Positions 43,509 to 52,144 of a stretch of DNA of 64,000 nucleotides are shown piece after piece (the first letter of the stretch is position 1; each line of letters begins with the position of its first letter). The stretch is from assembly GCF_018847975.1 (NCBI RefSeq), contig NZ_CP072597.1:4999001-5063000 (forward strand). Direction: 5' to 3'. The notes beneath the pieces were generated by a model. That model did no database searches. It saw nothing but the letters and a program-made list of their open reading frames with translations, and had not been told where the DNA came from. The translations under genes and the position numbers were made by a program. Source of the DNA: Lysobacter sp. K5869 (GTDB lineage: Bacteria > Pseudomonadota > Gammaproteobacteria > Xanthomonadales > Xanthomonadaceae).

Positions 43509-44512
43509 TGACTGCTGCACCCCAAGCCGCCGACACAACGCCGAAGGCGGCGAAGGCGCAGGCGTTTACCTTCGGCGATCCGGTGCCAGTGCTGGACAAA
43601 CGCGGCGTACTGGATCATGGCGAATGCGTGCGCGTCGGCCGCTGGTACGAACCGCCCGTATCCATGAGCGGCCTTGCAAGTGCGTTCCGATCCAGCCCGC
43701 ACCACGCGTCGGCGATCTATACGAAGTGCAATATCCTGTCCTCGACGTTCGTTCCGCACCGACTGCTCAGCGGCGATCAGTTCGAGCGCTTGGCGCTGGA
43801 TATGATCGCGCTGGGCAATGCCTACTTGGAACGGCGCAACGCCCGCAGTGGCAAGGCAATTGCGCTTAAGCACTCGCTTGCGGTCTACACGCGACGCGGC
43901 ATTGAGGACGGCGCCTACTACTTCACCCAGGGCGGCGAGGAACACGAATTCGCGCGCGACTCGGTATTCCAGTTCATCGAACCGGACTTGACCCAAGAGC
44001 TTTACGGCGTGCCGCAGTACGTCGGCGCGTTGCAGTCGGCGTTCCTCAACGAGTCGGCGACGCTGTTCCGGCGCCGCTACTACCTCAACGGCAGCCATGC
44101 CGGTTTCATCATGTACGTAAACGACGCCGCGCAGGATCAAGCCGACATTGACGCCATGCGCCAAGCGCTGCGCGACTCCAAGGGCGTCGGCAACTTCCGC
44201 AATCTGTTCCTGTACTCGCCGAACGGGAAAAAGGACGGCGTGCAGGTGATTCCGATCAGCGAGGTTGCGGCGAAGGATGAATTCCTGGGCATCAAGGGCG
44301 CGACGCGGGATGACATTCTGGCCGCGCATCGCGTGCCGCCGCAGTTGCTAGGCATGCCGCCGAACAACACGGGCGGGTTTGGCGACGTGGAGAAGGCCGC
44401 CCGCGTGTTCGCTCGCAATGAGTTGATCCCTTTACAAGCGCGATTTCGACGCATCAATGAATGGGTGGGCGAGGAAGTTGTCCGTTTCATTCCATACGCA
44501 CTCGGGGAGTAG
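43508..44512 (+). CDS. Q: P2 gpQ-like portal protein
   Basis: The protein has 334 residues from the ATG at 43508, sharing one base with the P stop (TGATG). It has AFTFGDPVPVLDKRGVLDHGECVRVGRWYEPPVSMSGLASAFRSSPHHASAIYTKCNIL, then FIEPDLTQELYGVPQYVGALQSAFLNESATLFRRRYYLNGSHAGFIMY, both diagnostic of gpQ. P2 gpQ has 344 residues. It forms the dodecameric portal. Its 3' end meets the leftward cargo cluster 19 bases away. Confidence 0.96.
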   Translation: MTAAPQAADTTPKAAKAQAFTFGDPVPVLDKRGVLDHGECVRVGRWYEPPVSMSGLASAFRSSPHHASAIYTKCNILSSTFVPHRLLSGDQFERLALDMIALGNAYLERRNARSGKAIALKHSLAVYTRRGIEDGAYYFTQGGEEHEFARDSVFQFIEPDLTQELYGVPQYVGALQSAFLNESATLFRRRYYLNGSHAGFIMYVNDAAQDQADIDAMRQALRDSKGVGNFRNLFLYSPNGKKDGVQVIPISEVAAKDEFLGIKGATRDDILAAHRVPPQLLGMPPNNTGGFGDVEKAARVFARNELIPLQARFRRINEWVGEEVVRFIPYALGE

Positions 44513-44531
44513 ACCCCGAGGCGCTGAAACT

Positions 44532-45401
44532 TCATCTTTGGCCGGTGACGCCAGCCGACAGCAAGCTTTGATGTTCGGCCAGGAAGAACTGGATATAGCT
44601 TCTTGTCAGGTTGCAGAACAGACGCGCTTGCTGCGGATCTATCGCCACATTTGAACTAAGGTCCATGCCGTGACGCACGCCGCCGCCAGTTGGCGAGGAT
44701 AGATAACCGTGCATGGTCGTTACCCAGTTCAAAATCTGATCTAGCGTCGTGCCCGGGCGTTTGTTGCGCAAGTCCCGGATGATCGTATTGAAATACTTTC
44801 CTTCAATTTTTCCGGATTCGGTTTCTACCCCACGTAATGCTGTCGAAACAGTCTCCAGCAGCCACACAACTTCCTGCACAGCTTCACGCCCGCGCCCTTC
44901 TAGTAGCAGCACCTCAGACCTAGCCAAGGAAGCCTCGATAGTGCTTTTAGCCTGCTCAGCCATCGTAGGCGCTTCGACCTTTACTGGAATCGCGATAGTA
45001 GTGAGGTCGCGGGGAAGTAGGTCAGGCGGACGAATTTCGTAGCCGATGTTGTGCTTGGCTAATACAACGTTTATGCCCGAGGCGTCAGGAGCGAACAAAC
45101 CCTGCGCCTGAATCTCCTGGCAAGCGTTAAAAAACCTCTCGATGAATAGTGGTGCGGTATTGGAGCCCAGTGTCATCGCGTGGCGTAAGTCACTTTCGGC
45201 CCAGCCTTCGTTTGAACTACGGCTATCAATGCCGAAATGCGTTTTGAAATGCTCCAGCATTTCCCACCGATCACCTTGCCCGCTGATTCGGTCAATGATG
45301 TCAACGAACTCCAGCACGGCCTCGGGAGGGATCGCGGAATAGATGTACTGGCCGTCTGCGGGAGGCTGGAACCGCCACGAACCCGGGAAGCGAAGCCCCA
45401 C
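44532..45401 (-). CDS. Abi_C-like protein, possible abortive-infection function
   Basis: The protein has 289 residues from a GTG at 45401 with GGGGAG eight bases upstream. The C-terminal ~110 residues (KYFNTIIRDLRNKRPGTTLDQILNW, then GGGVRHGMDLSSNVAIDPQQARLFCNLTRSYIQFFL) resemble the Abi_C domain of abortive-infection proteins: a helical bundle with an R-N-x-x-G-x-x-H-G-like turn. The N-terminal half is unrecognised. It is the last gene of the cargo cluster, next to portal gene Q, the P2 region where anti-phage genes such as old and tin sit. GC content is visibly lower than in the flanks. The Abi call is moderate. Confidence 0.6.
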   Translation of the reverse strand: MGLRFPGSWRFQPPADGQYIYSAIPPEAVLEFVDIIDRISGQGDRWEMLEHFKTHFGIDSRSSNEGWAESDLRHAMTLGSNTAPLFIERFFNACQEIQAQGLFAPDASGINVVLAKHNIGYEIRPPDLLPRDLTTIAIPVKVEAPTMAEQAKSTIEASLARSEVLLLEGRGREAVQEVVWLLETVSTALRGVETESGKIEGKYFNTIIRDLRNKRPGTTLDQILNWVTTMHGYLSSPTGGGVRHGMDLSSNVAIDPQQARLFCNLTRSYIQFFLAEHQSLLSAGVTGQR

Positions 45402-45402
45402 T

Positions 45403-45771
45403 TTATGCTCCCCGGCCGATTCGCTTTAGCACTTCTTGATGCTCCTGCAGCACGGAACTGGAACTTGACTTTGACCTATCCGCAACGCGGCCGAACCTTG
45501 CGATTTCTTCCCGAGCCCGGTCGTAATGATGAAGCCCAACCAGTGACGCAACGAGGCCGGATGAAGCTAGCGCATCAGATGGGCGCAACCGAGTCAACGC
45601 AGTGAAGGCCGTTTCTCCCAGCGTCCAATCTTGAGTGCGCGTCGAGATGCCGGCGAGCAATAGCCACGCGCGCGCTTCGTCTGGGTCGCTGTCCGTTAAA
45701 GCGATCAGCAAGGCCCTAGCTCTATCGATCTCGCCGGCCTCAAGCAGCCCCTTAATTTCCTCAATGCTCAT
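45403..45771 (-). CDS. Small TPR-type protein
   Basis: The protein has 122 residues from the ATG at 45771 (MSIEEIKGLLEAGEIDRARAL), with AGGA eight bases upstream; an ATG at 45786 overlaps the previous stop (ATGA) and is the alternative. Repeated helix pairs (GEIDRARALLIALTDSDPDEARAWLLLAGI, then GETAFTALTRLRPSDALASSGLVASLVGLHHYDRAREEI) fit about two and a half TPR units. It probably mediates protein contacts. It lies tightly between the Rhs-tip gene and the Abi_C-like gene, suggesting co-function. Confidence 0.7.
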   Translation of the reverse strand: MSIEEIKGLLEAGEIDRARALLIALTDSDPDEARAWLLLAGISTRTQDWTLGETAFTALTRLRPSDALASSGLVASLVGLHHYDRAREEIARFGRVADRSKSSSSSVLQEHQEVLKRIGRGA

Positions 45772-45782
45772 GTTCTTTCCTG

Positions 45783-46382
45783 TCAAAGTTCGTCCATGCA
45801 GCGCCAGCTAACGCACCCTAGCATGCAGCGTGCCCGGCTACCGCCCCAAACATTGGGCATATCAGGATCGGTTTGCGCGCGGTCGCATAGCTTTTCGCAT
45901 GCGGCAATTTCTTTCGCGCAACTGTTCTCTTCTTCCTCATCGGGACACACCGCCTGACCAATCAGATTACCGGCAGCACCGCCAACCGCCGCGCCGAGTA
46001 GGCCACCGGCTTTGCTTCCGGCGACAGCACCGCCGGTGCCTGTCGCAGCTGCGCACGCTAGCGCACCGGGACCGGACGGGCTGCACACCAAGCCGCCCGC
46101 CGCGCCGCCGGCCGCAGCTCCCGCCAGCCCGCCACCATAGTAGCCCGCTGCCCCCACGCACACCGCGCCACCTGTCGTGTACGCGGCGACGCAAGCCGCA
46201 TTCTTCGCCAGCCCCAAGGGGTCGTAGTACATGAGCGGGCTATTGGACACGTAGGCGTAGGTGCTAGGTCCGTCATGCAATCCGAGGGGGTCGGATTGGA
46301 GGAAGCGCGCGAACGCCGAATTGCTGGTGATAGCGAGTGCGCAAAGCAATGCCGTGCACGCGATAAGTTTTGAACGGTTCAT
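45783..46382 (-). CDS. Secreted orphan Rhs-tip protein with Cys-rich tail
   Basis: The protein has 199 residues. A signal peptide (about 1-25, ending SAFA) runs directly into FLQSDPLGLHDGPSTYAYVSNSPLMYYDPLGLA. This is the end of the Rhs repeat-associated core, which normally precedes a toxin, but here the whole Rhs shell is missing. Next come a Gly/Ala-rich glycine-zipper stretch ([14 protein letters not shown]) and a Cys-rich C-terminus with about eight Cys (CAKEIAACEKLC, then ARCMLGCVSWRC). The start overlaps the upstream transglutaminase-like gene (ATGA). A small toxin or envelope protein is possible; the function is unknown. Confidence 0.72.
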   Translation of the reverse strand: MNRSKLIACTALLCALAITSNSAFARFLQSDPLGLHDGPSTYAYVSNSPLMYYDPLGLAKNAACVAAYTTGGAVCVGAAGYYGGGLAGAAAGGAAGGLVCSPSGPGALACAAATGTGGAVAGSKAGGLLGAAVGGAAGNLIGQAVCPDEEEENSCAKEIAACEKLCDRAQTDPDMPNVWGGSRARCMLGCVSWRCMDEL

Positions 46383-47392
46383 GGGTTTCGTCCTTGATTG
46401 AGTTTCGCTTGATTGACGCCGCGCCGATACTTCGCTTTTTCTTTCTGTTGCTCGGCCCGCCAGCCTAACGCCTCAGCCTTGGCGAAGGCAGCGCTATTAC
46501 AGCTCGCCAATGCTGCAAGGTCTTGTTGTTGCGCCGGGGTTAGCGCCTGCTGCGGTTGGCCGTCATAGCGCTTTCGAGCCAGCCGGCCGCACGCGCTGCC
46601 CCTGTGCAAGATGGCTGATACATTGCGCGGATCGCTTTTCAGTACCATGTCCGCTACCGCTAGGCGCTGTTCATTCGCGCCGCTCTTGCTGTAGTGCTCC
46701 AATAGCGTTTCCAGCGTGACGCCTAACGACTCTTTCGGCGACAAGGTGCGTAGATAGATGCCGCTTTTGATCGCCGTCGCGGTGATGTTCAGTTCCTTGC
46801 GATAGCTGTCGTCGGTTTTTGTGCCGAAGCTCGTGGCCTCGATGTTGACCCATTGGCCGCCGTCAACCTTCGCCCGTGCAAACAGATGGTGCGGCGCGAC
46901 CGCTAGCGAAGCGTCCAGCCCGATGCGTTGCGCGAGAATCGCAAACAGGATCGGCATCGAGACGCAATTGCCCTTGCGGGTGGCGAGATACGTTGCGAGT
47001 AGTTTGTTTCGTATGTCCTCGCCGAACGGGTCATCCAGGTCATAGCGAAAGGGTCGTGCATCGTTCCAAGGCCCAGGCTGCGCCAGCGAGTCCACGAGGA
47101 TTCGCAATTTTTCGCGCCGGCTTGCCCCGACGGGTATACGGGCCTGGATTGCACGCGTAAGGGAGTCCAACTGACGCAACGTCACGGCTTCATCGGTGCG
47201 CGGATCAATCAGTCGGTCAATCGCGATCTTGGCGCGGGCCAAGTCCAGTTGCGCATCCGGTGTCGCCAAGACGCGGCGCACCTGGGCGAGCGGATCGGAC
47301 GGACTTGCGATTGCAGAAGGAACAGCGAAAGCAAGCGCAAGGCCGCATGCCGCGAAGAATTGCGGGGCGCGCCAACGTCTTCGTTTTCTCAT
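46379..47392 (-). CDS. Periplasmic transglutaminase-like protein
   Basis: The protein has 337 residues from the ATG at 47392. A signal peptide (MRKRRRWRAPQFFAACGLAL, cleavage near AIA-SP) is followed by a transglutaminase_core2/SirB1-like domain. Its Cys is in TRKGNCVSMPILFAILAQRIGL and its His in VAPHHLFARAKV, with Glu in WVNIEAT where most relatives have Asp. The C-terminal third (VADMVLKSDPRNVSAILHRGSACGRL) is TPR-like, as in SirB1 relatives. It lies 38 bases downstream of the effector gene, suggesting a linked role. Confidence 0.78.
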   Translation of the reverse strand: MRKRRRWRAPQFFAACGLALAFAVPSAIASPSDPLAQVRRVLATPDAQLDLARAKIAIDRLIDPRTDEAVTLRQLDSLTRAIQARIPVGASRREKLRILVDSLAQPGPWNDARPFRYDLDDPFGEDIRNKLLATYLATRKGNCVSMPILFAILAQRIGLDASLAVAPHHLFARAKVDGGQWVNIEATSFGTKTDDSYRKELNITATAIKSGIYLRTLSPKESLGVTLETLLEHYSKSGANEQRLAVADMVLKSDPRNVSAILHRGSACGRLARKRYDGQPQQALTPAQQQDLAALASCNSAAFAKAEALGWRAEQQKEKAKYRRGVNQAKLNQGRNP

Positions 47393-47430
47393 GCCATCCT
47401 CCATGATGGGCTAAGTTGCGAACAGGTCGG

Positions 47431-50400
47431 TTACATCAGTGACATTTTCAGCGCTTTGTCTGTTTGCTCTTGGTTCTGTTGCTGTTGTTGCTGCTGCGCC
47501 TGTTCCTGCGCTTGCTTTTGCGTCTGCTCGTAGTTGAATTGTTCCGTTTCGCGAACGGTGTCCTGCAAGGGGGGCGCCTGCTGGGAAACATCAATGGCGG
47601 TATGGAAGCCCTCGACCTTTCCGCCCATCCAAAGCGTATCGCCGACGAGGGCGACCGGGCCGAGGCGGTCAACGTCTTGGATGCCGTTGCACTTCGCCGC
47701 CAGCATCGCCGCTGCCGCGTGTTCGTCCGATAGCCCTCCGGGCACGTTCGCGCGAATCTTCGCGATCATCGCTTGATCGCTTCGCGAGAAGTGCGACAGG
47801 TCAATGGCCGGCTCAGGCTCGGGCGCTGCCGGCTGCGGTGTCGGCGCAGGGGCCATGCGGTCGGCCAACTCGGCCGCGTGGCGGGGAGTCGTCGCCGGTT
47901 CGATAGGCGTCGGAGCCCCGGCCATCGCGGGCGGTATCGACGGGACCGGGCTAGGCTCAGGCGACGAAGGCCGGGCATCGGGCGTCGCTCGCTCGGGGTC
48001 GGCGCGGGGGGCTTCTGGAATGCTCGCCGATTCGTCGGAACGGTCCTGGCGGCGTGCGCGGTCCTGTTCGGCGCGCTCGCCCGGTTGGGTCGGCGCGGAT
48101 GGCTCCGGCTCTGAGCGGCGCGCCTCGCGTGAATTCTGCGGGGCTGCGCGGTCGTCGCGGTCTGCGGGTGGGGGTGTCGGTGCGACGGATGCAGGGGCCT
48201 CGTCGTAGGCGCGTGCGGGCGTTTCCCGCTCGGTTTTCGGTTCGTCCGGTTCGCGTTGGACGCCGGACGCTGGGCGAACTGCGCGGGTCTGCTGGGCGAC
48301 GGCGAGCGCTTGCACGGTATCGGGGTCGACCACGCCCGTTGACGGCAGTCGATTTGCCTCCTGGAACTGGCGCACGCCGTGTTCCGTTGCCGCGTCGAAC
48401 TGCCCATGTTGCGGCAGCGGGGATTCCCCCGGCCCTCGATAGCCCATGCGATCCAGGCGGTATTGCAGCAACGCCACGTCCTGGCCCTCGCTTCCGCGCC
48501 GCAGGGCATCGTCCTGGCCGCTCGGCGGCGCTGGCGTGGCCTGCGCGTCGTTTTGCGCCGGCAGTGACCGCGGCGACGCCTGGGCTTCGGCTGCGGGCTG
48601 CTCGGGCTCTACGGGTTTGCGCGCTTCGTCTGCGCGGGCCTGGACCTGGGCGGCATCCGCTGACGGTTCCGCCTTTGGCGGCAGGGGCGCGGCTGGTTGG
48701 CTAGGGGCCGGCGACGATGGCGCGGGGGTTGGTTGCGCGTCCTGCCGTGGCGCGGCCTGGGCGCGGTCGGCGTCAATGGGGCGGGTAACGATTTCCGGTT
48801 CGCGATCCGCCGCAATCGCCGCTGCGGCGGCCGCCTGCTGGGCGGTCAACTGCACGTCATCGCGCGACAGGCCGAGCCGGTTTGCCTCGCGCAGCGCTTG
48901 TTCCTGCGCCTCGCGCTGCTGCGGCGACAACGCCTCAATGCGCAACTCGGGTGTGTCCGGGACCGGAGCCGGGCGCGCCTGGACTTCCGTCAGCGCTTGC
49001 GCGATCTCTGGCGCCGTCGTCACGGCCGCGACGCGCCGGACGCCATCGGCGTACCCGTAAACGTGAGCGATCGGACTGCGCACGTCGTAACCACGATCAG
49101 CGTTCGGCTCAAGCTGAAACGTCGTCATGCCCGGCGCGATGCCATTGGCGTCGCGGGTGCGGCTGATGGCGAGCATGGACGCGTCCATCTGCTCGGGCGT
49201 CGGGTTCACGCCGCGTTGCTGATACGTGTCTAGCAGAATTGCGCGGTCGCGGTCCTGCTCTGCCGGCGCCGGCATGGGAGACAGCGCGGCCACATACTGC
49301 CGGTGCTGGGCCAACTGCGGAGCGAGTTCGGCGTTGGTGCGCTCTAACTCCACCGGCAGGTTTCCGGGTGCGGGAGCGCCGTTCGGGCTCAGCCATTGGC
49401 CGGCGTCGTCGCGGCGGTACAACTCGCCGTTGCTGGCGGTGACATAGCCCTGCGCCAGCGCGGTTGTTGCGGCGGGCAGCTTATCGCCATCAAAGCCGCT
49501 GGCACGGAAGGCGATTTCGTAACGCGACGCGATAGGCGCGGGGCCATTGGCGATATTTTCGCGGATGACCTGGTTAGCGGCTTGTTCCAACGCGGCAGCA
49601 CGTTGCGGCGACGCGATTTCCGGGCGAATGTCATTCGCGCCGTGATCGACCCGGCCGACCACCACATTACGTTCCCACTGCCCGGTGCGGCTATTACGCT
49701 CCCACGGCGCGGGATCTAGGCTCGGCGCATCCCCCGGCGATTGCGGTTGAATGAATGGGCTGCGCGGCGGCGGCACGTCCTTGAGTTCCAGCGCCGTCGC
49801 CGCATTGAGCGCGGCCAGATTCAGTTCCCGCGCTTTCTCTGGCGGCGCGGCGAATGTGGTAACGGTTGGATTGTCGATACCGTCGCGGCTTAGGTCCGCA
49901 GTGCGCTCGCGCACCCATTGCCGGCCGGTGAATTCCCACGACACGTTGTCGCGGTCGGTTTGGTGATAGACCTGCCGGTTATCCCACCATTTCGCGACTT
50001 TCTCGCCGGCTTCGCTGCCGGCGTACGCGCCAACCGCGACCGTAATGAGCGCGCCGGGACCGGTCCACGAACCCGCGATGAGTCCAGCGGCGGCGCCACC
50101 GGCAACGCCGCCGACACCGCGCCCGCCGTAGTGCATAGCGTGCGACTGCGCGGCGAGCGGGTTATCTCGGTCGAGCGCCGACGATATGCGCTCACCGGCT
50201 TCTGCCGCCTCTGCAAGGCTGACCGCCCCCGCAGCGGCTACGATGCCTTTGATCGCGATAGCACGCCCGCCGGGCTTGGGCGCTAAGTGTTCGGCTTGCA
50301 CCGAATTCAAACTACTGTTCGCGAGAGAGTCGCGCGCGCTCGCCAATCCTTCCGCCGAAAACGTTAGGCGCCCGCCGTTGTGTGCTTGCTCTATCGCTTC

Positions 50401-51021
50401 CAACAAAGAGGCTCGGCCGTCAGCGGCCGTGCCGAGACTTGGCTTGAATCCCGGCCTATTTACCAACTGAACTGCGTCGAGCGCCTGCTGTTCTGTGCGA
50501 AGAACGCTGACCCATTGTGATTGTGGCGGGCCAAGCTGCGCAACTTCAGCAATTTGTGCGGCGTGCGTTTCTTGATACGTGTAGAACTTTGAATGGAAGT
50601 CCTGATTAATTGCCCGAACCTGACTATTCGATAGTCCATGAGTGTTGTTCGTGTAAAGATCGCCATTCACCAGGGCGGTTTTTATCGTGCTTTCGACGTG
50701 ATGCACTCGCTGCACCACTCTTTGCACTGCCGCTTGGTCTCCGCTTTCTAGATACGACTGCCAGTCCGCGCTGTCCTCAATGTCCTTCAACGCGCTAACG
50801 ACTACATTCGTATAGGACTTCAAATGCCCGCCAACGTGCGGGGACACTTCCAGTTGGGCGCCGAGTGGCTTTCCGTCGGGCAAGTAGACTAAATTGCCGG
50901 GATTATCGATGTTGTATAGCTTGTCTCGGCCTAGCGTCTGCAATAGCTCGCTGTTCTCGAAAACGTTGTTCTGCTCGATGCAATGATGCAGCTCAAAAGT
51001 ATGCTGAAGCTTGTCATTCAT
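47431..51021 (-). CDS. XVIPCD-type T4SS effector with AHH-like nuclease domain
   Basis: The protein has 1196 residues. Residues 8-80 resemble an AHH/HNH nuclease: His12-His13 (ELHHCIEQ), Asn43 (GNLVYLP), His62 and His66 (SPHVGGHLKSY). A Gly/Ala-rich zipper follows near 300-345. After Pro/Ala linkers comes a peptidoglycan-binding domain (840-908: LRRGSEGQDVALLQYRLDRM, FDAATEHGVRQFQ). The last ~125 residues match the XVIPCD layout: SDQAMIAKIRANV, NGIQDVDRLGPVAL, GKVEGFHTAIDVSQQAPPLQDTV and a Gln-rich tail. Such proteins are injected into rival bacteria by the Xanthomonadales type IV system. An Imm11-like gene lies 47 bases upstream. Domain calls are by motif. Confidence 0.82.
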   Translation of the reverse strand: MNDKLQHTFELHHCIEQNNVFENSELLQTLGRDKLYNIDNPGNLVYLPDGKPLGAQLEVSPHVGGHLKSYTNVVVSALKDIEDSADWQSYLESGDQAAVQRVVQRVHHVESTIKTALVNGDLYTNNTHGLSNSQVRAINQDFHSKFYTYQETHAAQIAEVAQLGPPQSQWVSVLRTEQQALDAVQLVNRPGFKPSLGTAADGRASLLEAIEQAHNGGRLTFSAEGLASARDSLANSSLNSVQAEHLAPKPGGRAIAIKGIVAAAGAVSLAEAAEAGERISSALDRDNPLAAQSHAMHYGGRGVGGVAGGAAAGLIAGSWTGPGALITVAVGAYAGSEAGEKVAKWWDNRQVYHQTDRDNVSWEFTGRQWVRERTADLSRDGIDNPTVTTFAAPPEKARELNLAALNAATALELKDVPPPRSPFIQPQSPGDAPSLDPAPWERNSRTGQWERNVVVGRVDHGANDIRPEIASPQRAAALEQAANQVIRENIANGPAPIASRYEIAFRASGFDGDKLPAATTALAQGYVTASNGELYRRDDAGQWLSPNGAPAPGNLPVELERTNAELAPQLAQHRQYVAALSPMPAPAEQDRDRAILLDTYQQRGVNPTPEQMDASMLAISRTRDANGIAPGMTTFQLEPNADRGYDVRSPIAHVYGYADGVRRVAAVTTAPEIAQALTEVQARPAPVPDTPELRIEALSPQQREAQEQALREANRLGLSRDDVQLTAQQAAAAAAIAADREPEIVTRPIDADRAQAAPRQDAQPTPAPSSPAPSQPAAPLPPKAEPSADAAQVQARADEARKPVEPEQPAAEAQASPRSLPAQNDAQATPAPPSGQDDALRRGSEGQDVALLQYRLDRMGYRGPGESPLPQHGQFDAATEHGVRQFQEANRLPSTGVVDPDTVQALAVAQQTRAVRPASGVQREPDEPKTERETPARAYDEAPASVAPTPPPADRDDRAAPQNSREARRSEPEPSAPTQPGERAEQDRARRQDRSDESASIPEAPRADPERATPDARPSSPEPSPVPSIPPAMAGAPTPIEPATTPRHAAELADRMAPAPTPQPAAPEPEPAIDLSHFSRSDQAMIAKIRANVPGGLSDEHAAAAMLAAKCNGIQDVDRLGPVALVGDTLWMGGKVEGFHTAIDVSQQAPPLQDTVRETEQFNYEQTQKQAQEQAQQQQQQQNQEQTDKALKMSLM

Positions 51022-51068
51022 TTTGGCAGTTCCGTTGCTCTCTCACTCATCCATTTCCACGGATGACC

Positions 51069-51707
51069 TCAGAAGTCCGCAGCATCTTCTAGCGAAATGC
51101 CGACGCAACCGCTGTCGATGATCGCGCCCCTTAGCTCTCTGTCGCAAAAGACATAGCTAGAAAAAGGCGTTCTGAACACATGAGCCTCGGAAATTTCACG
51201 CTCCCTGAAAGCTAGGCTCGCGCCGGGTCCAATGCGGTAGTGTTTCCCCTTCGCATATTCCTCGCCAATTCTTATATCGAGCTTCGACCGGCTTTCGTCC
51301 AGAACATCGATAACTCTCAAAACGTCGCACAGATGATAGTCGCCAAGCGAAGCTCCATCCGCCGACACTACACTGCACGGCGTAAACGCGAATCCTTCAG
51401 CGTCGTGGCGCTCAAATACCTGCTTGAGTTCATCAGACACAAGCCAATAGCCGCTAAATACGCCTTCCAAGTCTTTCAACGGACGCCCCTGCGCGCTCTG
51501 AATGAGGACGGGAAGTTCGGAAAGGACGGGGAAACCGCCTTCGGCTGGCCGAAGAATGCGCCGGGGGGGCGTCAGCAGCCGCTCTAGGTTTGAAAATGTC
51601 AAACCGTGACCGGAACCGCCACTGTAAATATCAGGTTGAAGGACATAGAAACGGCCTGTCGGCGCGTCGGATGGTTGCGCGGTGACAGAGTGTGATTCGA
51701 TGTTCAT
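51069..51707 (-). CDS. Imm11-like (DUF1629) immunity protein
   Basis: The protein has 212 residues from the ATG at 51707 (MNIESHSVTAQPSDAPTGRF). FYVLQPDIYSGGSGHGLTF at the start, LPVLIQSAQGRPLKDLEGVFSGYWLVSDELKQVFERHDAEGFAF in the middle and a DVLRVIDVLDESRSKLDI block are the DUF1629/Imm11 pattern. This family contains immunity proteins encoded beside polymorphic toxins. It is cytoplasmic, the correct place to neutralise a nuclease. It is the first gene of the leftward cargo operon, directly before the effector. Confidence 0.8.
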   Translation of the reverse strand: MNIESHSVTAQPSDAPTGRFYVLQPDIYSGGSGHGLTFSNLERLLTPPRRILRPAEGGFPVLSELPVLIQSAQGRPLKDLEGVFSGYWLVSDELKQVFERHDAEGFAFTPCSVVSADGASLGDYHLCDVLRVIDVLDESRSKLDIRIGEEYAKGKHYRIGPGASLAFREREISEAHVFRTPFSSYVFCDRELRGAIIDSGCVGISLEDAADF

Positions 51708-52144
51708 CAGATGAACTCTTCCTTGTCGGCAGTTGCAGAACGCGAGCAGGCGGGGCCGCGAACCGTGGCCTGAGTATCGCCCAGAAGGCGCCCTAGGCGC
51801 GTCAGATTTTTCCGACGCCGGGGTCAGGGAAGTCCATCGGGCGACGGGAGCAGCTTCGGACAGGCATATCTCGCGCCTATCTGCGAACGCGCCGGGGGCG
51901 CCCCGGCGACCGGCGTTCGGCGCGCTGGCGCGCGGTCGAGACCCCGCCACGCCTTCCCGCTAGTTGTGCGTCTTTCGACTCAAACGCGGGAGCCCCTTCA
52001 AGCCCTGCGCGGCCAGTTCGCCGCGCGGGTGAACCCGCCCCCTTGCCGCGACGCATTTCGACGCACGCGAGCCCCAATTTCGCCCCACTCGCCGACCGTC
52101 GCCAAGGACAGGCGTCGTGATCGCACAAGCCCGCAGGGAGGGGC
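51708..52144. other. Non-coding leader of the cargo operon
   Basis: Together with the repeat array that follows, about 880 bases between the immunity gene and the integrase lack a credible gene. This left part is GC-rich and holds only frames without family resemblance or start context. It should contain the cargo promoter, but I cannot pick out convincing hexamers. Confidence 0.6.

Noticed and set aside
51708-52144. Several short frames on both strands in the cargo leader
   Set aside because: All lack start context and recognisable motifs; the region behaves as non-coding.
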